From: Elusimicrobiota bacterium
GTDB taxonomy: Bacteria; Elusimicrobiota; Elusimicrobia; Elusimicrobiales; Elusimicrobiaceae
DNA length: 8,367 nucleotides
Reading direction: 5' to 3'
Assembly: GCA_023398295.1 (NCBI GenBank)
Contig: JAEWSL010000041.1
Span: 1 to 8,367 of the forward strand
The notes beneath the pieces are model-generated. The model did no database searches. It was not told the DNA's origin and saw only the letters and a program-made list of their open reading frames with translations. Below are positions 6,079 through 8,367 of this stretch, piece after piece; position 1 is the first letter of the stretch; every line of letters starts with the position of its first letter. The translations under genes and the position numbers were made by a program.

Positions 6079-6821
6079 TAGAATTAAAAAATGACGCCGA
6101 GGTGCAAAAAATGCGCGCGGCGGGCAAAGTAGTCGCCAAGGTTCTTAGGACGATGCAGTCCTGCGTTCAAGTCGGCATAAGCACTTATGAACTTGACAGG
6201 ATTGCAGAAGAAATAATAAGAACCGAGGGCGCGGTGCCGTCTTTTTTGGGTTACGGCGGGTTTCCGGGAAGCATATGCACGTCTGTAAACGAGCAGGTTG
6301 TGCACGGGATACCGTCTGAAGAAGTTGTTCTCAGGGAAGGCGACGTCGTGGGTATTGACGTCGGCGCGTATTTGGAAGGTTTCCACGCCGATGCGGCCCT
6401 TACTATTCCTGTGGGTAAAGTTTCAGGCGAGGTCCAAAGGCTTCTTGAAAACACAAAGAAAGCTTTATACAAGGCCCTTTCGCTTGTCAAACCGCAAGTG
6501 CATTTGGGAGATATCTCAAACGCGGTGGAAACTTATGCCATAAGGTCGGGTTTGGGTATAGTGCGCGAATATTGCGGGCACGGAGTCGGTCGCAAATTGC
6601 ATGAAGATCCGTGTATCCCCAATTTCGGCGCAAAGGGCAAGGGTCCTTTGCTTAAGAAAGGCATGGTGCTGGCGATAGAGCCTATGCTTAACTTAGGCGG
6701 GGACGAAGTAAAAGTTTTAGACGATGACTGGACCGTGGTCACAAAGGACGGCAAATACAGCGCCCATTTTGAGCACACGGTGGCCGTAACGGAGAAGGGT
6801 TGTCTTATACTTACGGAATAA
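6075..6821 (+). CDS. map: Methionine aminopeptidase, type I
   Basis: It removes the initiator methionine from new proteins with small second residues, in the cytosol near the ribosome exit. It has 248 residues with the pita-bread fold and no N-terminal SH3 zinc domain, so it is the short bacterial type Ia. The five metal ligands are all present: D95 (GIDVGA), D106 (HADAA), H169 (GHGVG), E202 (AIEPM) and E233 (HFEHT). The substrate-binding histidines H77 (VVHGIP) and H176 are also there. The ATG overlaps the adk stop in an ATGA arrangement (6075-6078), so expression is probably coupled to adk, as in many spc operons. The gap to infA is 43 bases and shows no convincing structure. Confidence 0.98.
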   Translation: MIELKNDAEVQKMRAAGKVVAKVLRTMQSCVQVGISTYELDRIAEEIIRTEGAVPSFLGYGGFPGSICTSVNEQVVHGIPSEEVVLREGDVVGIDVGAYLEGFHADAALTIPVGKVSGEVQRLLENTKKALYKALSLVKPQVHLGDISNAVETYAIRSGLGIVREYCGHGVGRKLHEDPCIPNFGAKGKGPLLKKGMVLAIEPMLNLGGDEVKVLDDDWTVVTKDGKYSAHFEHTVAVTEKGCLILTE

Positions 6822-6864
6822 ACCGTAAAGTAAGAACCTGCGGAAACTGACCGGTAAGGAGAGT

Positions 6865-7077
6865 ATGAGCGATAAAATAGAAGTAGAAGGGAAAATACTT
6901 GAAGCATTGCCAAACGCCATGTTCAAAGTTGAAATAGCGGGAGGCAAGGTGATTTTGGGGCACATATCCGGAAAGATGAGAATGTTCCATATCAGAATAT
7001 TGCCGGGAGATAAAGTTAAAATAGAACTTTCCCCTTACGACTTAACCAAAGGCAGAATAATCTATCGGGAGAAATAA
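6865..7077 (+). CDS. infA: Translation initiation factor IF-1
   Basis: IF-1 is a single S1/OB-fold protein that occupies the ribosomal A site during initiation with IF-2 and IF-3. It has 70 residues, the standard length. The family signature is nearly complete: IEVEGKILEALPNAMFKVEI (5-24), GHISGKMRMFHIRILPGDKV (32-51) and ELSPYDLTKGRIIYREK at the end. AGGAG at 6857-6861 lies only 3 bases before the ATG, an unusually tight spacing, but no other start fits the family. Its stop codon directly abuts the rpmJ ATG, and the order map-infA-rpmJ-rpsM is typical. Confidence 0.98.
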   Translation: MSDKIEVEGKILEALPNAMFKVEIAGGKVILGHISGKMRMFHIRILPGDKVKIELSPYDLTKGRIIYREK

Positions 7078-7191
7078 ATGAAAGTCAGAGCTAGTGTTAA
7101 AAAGATATGTCAGAAATGTAAAATTGTTAAAAGAAACGGCGTAGTGCGCGTGGTATGCTCCATACCTAAGCATAAGCAGCGCCAAGGTTAA
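7078..7191 (+). CDS. rpmJ: 50S ribosomal protein L36, zinc-binding form
   Basis: L36 is the smallest large-subunit protein and binds 23S rRNA. This 37-residue gene reads MKVRASVKKICQKCKIVKRN and ends IPKHKQRQG. The ligands C11, C14, C27 and H32 form the expected CxxC...C...H zinc site of the C-plus form. It starts immediately after the infA stop with no spacer bases, and GGGAG (7067-7071) within infA lies 6 bases before its ATG. Size, motif and position between infA and rpsM make the call secure. Confidence 0.97.
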   Translation: MKVRASVKKICQKCKIVKRNGVVRVVCSIPKHKQRQG

Positions 7192-7208
7192 AAGGAGTCT
7201 TATATAAT

Positions 7209-7589
7209 ATGGCAAGAATCGCTGGTATAGATTTACCGAAAAACAAGAGAATTGATATCGCGTTGCAATACGTTTATGGTATCGGGCCGAAGATTGCTAA
7301 AGACATTTTGGCCAAGGTCAAAGGGCAGATAGAGCCTTCTGTTCGCGTCAAAGATTTGACGGAGCAGCAGGCCGGTTTGCTTAACACGATACTCCAGAAG
7401 GAATATAAAGTGGAGGGCGAACTCAGAAGAGAAGTCGCCCAAAATATCCACCGTCTTATAGAAACAGGCTCTTACAGGGGCAACAGGCACAGACGCAATC
7501 TCCCCTGCCGCGGCCAAAGAACAAGAACAAACTCAAGAACAAGACGCGGAAGAAGAAAAACCGTCGGCGCCAAAATAAAGACGGCTTAA
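7209..7589 (+). CDS. rpsM: 30S ribosomal protein S13
   Basis: S13 lies at the top of the small-subunit head, contacts L5 through an intersubunit bridge and reaches toward P-site tRNA with its basic tail. It has 126 residues. Signatures are MARIAGIDLPKNKRIDIALQ, the helix-two-turn-helix with YGIGPKIAKDIL (23-34), an ELRREVAQNIHRL helix (71-83), and GSYRGNRHRRNLPCRGQRTR (87-106) followed by TRRGRRKTVG. AAAGGAG (7191-7197) precedes the ATG by 11 bases. In E. coli, S4 represses the alpha operon by binding a pseudoknot just before rpsM. Here the gap is only 17 bases, so any such structure would need to include rpmJ or early rpsM sequence; I saw none. Confidence 0.98.
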   Translation: MARIAGIDLPKNKRIDIALQYVYGIGPKIAKDILAKVKGQIEPSVRVKDLTEQQAGLLNTILQKEYKVEGELRREVAQNIHRLIETGSYRGNRHRRNLPCRGQRTRTNSRTRRGRRKTVGAKIKTA

Positions 7590-7616
7590 AATTTAAGAGA
7601 TTAGGAAAAACTAAAA

Positions 7617-8057
7617 ATGGCAGAAGAAATCAAACAAGAAACGGCAGTACCTCCCGCGCAGGCGGAGCAAAACGTTCCTGCGGCAAAAGCAAAAAAGAAA
7701 GCAGGCAAAGTGCCCGCCCACGGCGTGGCGCATATCAGCTGCACTTTTAACAACACTATCGTTACCATTACCGACGATAAAGGCGGCACGATAGCATGGT
7801 CTTCTTCGGGTTCTCACGGTTTTAAGGGAACAAAAAAGGGCACTCCCTTTGCCGCGCAGATTACCTGCAATAAAGCGGCCGAGAAAGCGGTTGCCTTAGG
7901 CATGAAAGAAGTTTCCGTCAAAGTATGCGGCCCCGGCCAGGGCAGAGAAACGGCCGTGAGGGCTTTACAACAAGCGGGGCTTACGGTAAGTTCCATTAAA
8001 GACGTAACGCCCATACCGCATAACGGCTGCAGGCCGCCTAAAGCGAGGAGGGTATAA
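7617..8057 (+). CDS. rpsK: 30S ribosomal protein S11 with N-terminal extension
   Basis: S11 forms part of the small-subunit platform near the mRNA exit and E site. It has 146 residues against about 129 normally. The core runs from about residue 35 with HGVAHISCTFNNTIVTITD (35-53), SGSHGFKGTKKGTPFAAQ (64-81), CGPGQGRETAVRALQQAG (104-121) and the invariant ending TPIPHNGCRPPKARRV. The first 25 or so residues are an Ala/Glu/Gln/Pro-rich leader before the usual basic AKKK stretch. AGGA at 7603-7606, 10 bases before ATG 7617, supports the extended start, although the SD is weak and an AT-rich 27-base gap precedes it. The codons for its last residues carry the AGGAGGG SD of rpsD. Confidence 0.97.
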   Translation: MAEEIKQETAVPPAQAEQNVPAAKAKKKAGKVPAHGVAHISCTFNNTIVTITDDKGGTIAWSSSGSHGFKGTKKGTPFAAQITCNKAAEKAVALGMKEVSVKVCGPGQGRETAVRALQQAGLTVSSIKDVTPIPHNGCRPPKARRV

Positions 8058-8060
8058 TAT

Positions 8061-8367
8061 ATGGCCAGATACACGGGACCAAGCTGCAAGAAATGCAGAA
8101 AATTAGGCACTAAACTATTTTTGAAAGGCGCTAAATGCTACGGCAATTGCGTAATGGACAAATTGGCTTCCGCCAAGAAAGGCGGCAAAGCGCCGCGCAG
8201 GGCAAAGCTTTCGGAATATGCGGTTCGTCTTCAGGAGAAGCAAAAAGCAAAATTTATTTCCGGTATGACGGAAGTTCCTTTTGCCAATATGTTTGTCAAA
8301 GCTACCAAAGCCACGGGGCAAACGGGCGAGCAGTTCTTAAGATACCTTGAAACAAGGCTTGATAATT
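8061..8367 (+). CDS. rpsD: 30S ribosomal protein S4 (3' end beyond window)
   Basis: S4 nucleates small-subunit assembly on the 5' domain of 16S rRNA and in many bacteria regulates r-protein synthesis. The frame is open to the window edge: 102 full codons plus one base, about half of a roughly 200-residue protein. It begins MARYTGPSCKKCRKLGTKLF and has C9, C12, C26 and C30, a zinc site with spacing CxxC-x13-CxxxC. Residues 31-46 are short and Lys/Gly/Ala-rich where most bacterial S4 proteins carry a PPGQHG-like sequence. Family similarity resumes at RRAKLSEYAVRLQEKQKAKF (46-65), and the S4 RNA-binding domain begins near LETRLDN. A strong SD, AGGAGGG (8046-8052), lies 8 bases before the ATG within rpsK. 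Confidence 0.97.
   Translation, partial: MARYTGPSCKKCRKLGTKLFLKGAKCYGNCVMDKLASAKKGGKAPRRAKLSEYAVRLQEKQKAKFISGMTEVPFANMFVKATKATGQTGEQFLRYLETRLDN

Noticed and set aside
6193..6222. TTGACA inside map followed by AT-rich sequence, as an internal promoter for infA
   Set aside because: The best -10 candidate (TAATAA) matches only three of six positions at a 15-base spacing, and it lies over 600 bases before infA.
6822..6864. Possible regulatory element in the 43-base map-infA gap
   Set aside because: Only a short ACCGTAA/ACCGGTAA similarity and a CCGG palindrome are present; no stem or promoter pattern is convincing.
7203..7208. TATAAT just before the rpsM start, as a promoter -10 box
   Set aside because: No -35-like sequence lies about 17 bases upstream, and transcription from it would begin at or after the start codon.
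8053..8058. TATAAT at the rpsK/rpsD junction as a promoter
   Set aside because: It is produced by the GTA-TAA end of rpsK and flanking bases. There is no -35 match at proper spacing, and it lies between the SD and the ATG of rpsD.

Overview
The window is one continuous, plus-strand bacterial ribosomal-protein block: the spc operon running straight into the alpha operon. The order is rplN (5' end cut off), rplX, rplE, rpsN, rpsH, rplF, rplR, rpsE, rplO, secY, adk, map, infA, rpmJ, rpsM, rpsK, rpsD (3' end cut off). All seventeen genes are on the same strand and packed tightly. Gaps run from a 4-base overlap (adk/map) to 43 bases, apart from one 91-base gap before rpsH. There is no stretch over 300 bases without a gene, and I see no tRNA, rRNA, mobile element, CRISPR array or convincing promoter.

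Organism. The proteins and Shine-Dalgarno (SD) sites are clearly bacterial. The GC content is intermediate. The zinc-binding forms of S14, L24, L36, S4 and adenylate kinase are all present. rpmD (ribosomal protein L30), normally between rpsE and rplO, is absent: those two genes are only 2 bases apart. The S4 N-terminal region is short and lacks the usual PPGQHG-type stretch. Together these give me a weak impression of Elusimicrobiota. Candidate Phyla Radiation lineages, which also lack L30, are an alternative. The phylum call is not secure without a database search.

Layout. Bases 1-4049 encode nine ribosomal proteins of both subunits. Bases 4064-6821 encode the SecY translocon channel, adenylate kinase and methionine aminopeptidase, linking ribosome synthesis to protein export, nucleotide balance and N-terminal processing. 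Bases 6865-8367 encode initiation factor IF-1, L36, S13, S11 and the start of S4. rpoA and rplQ would be expected to follow outside the window.

Non-coding signals. Two spots stand out. The 91-base rpsN-rpsH gap holds an orphan GGAGG, a perfect 9-bp inverted repeat and a possible pseudoknot, ahead of an rpsH start that has no nearby SD. The secY-adk gap holds a perfect 8-base-arm palindrome just before the adk ribosome binding site. I found no undescribed protein system; the most promising unexplained element is the rpsH leader.
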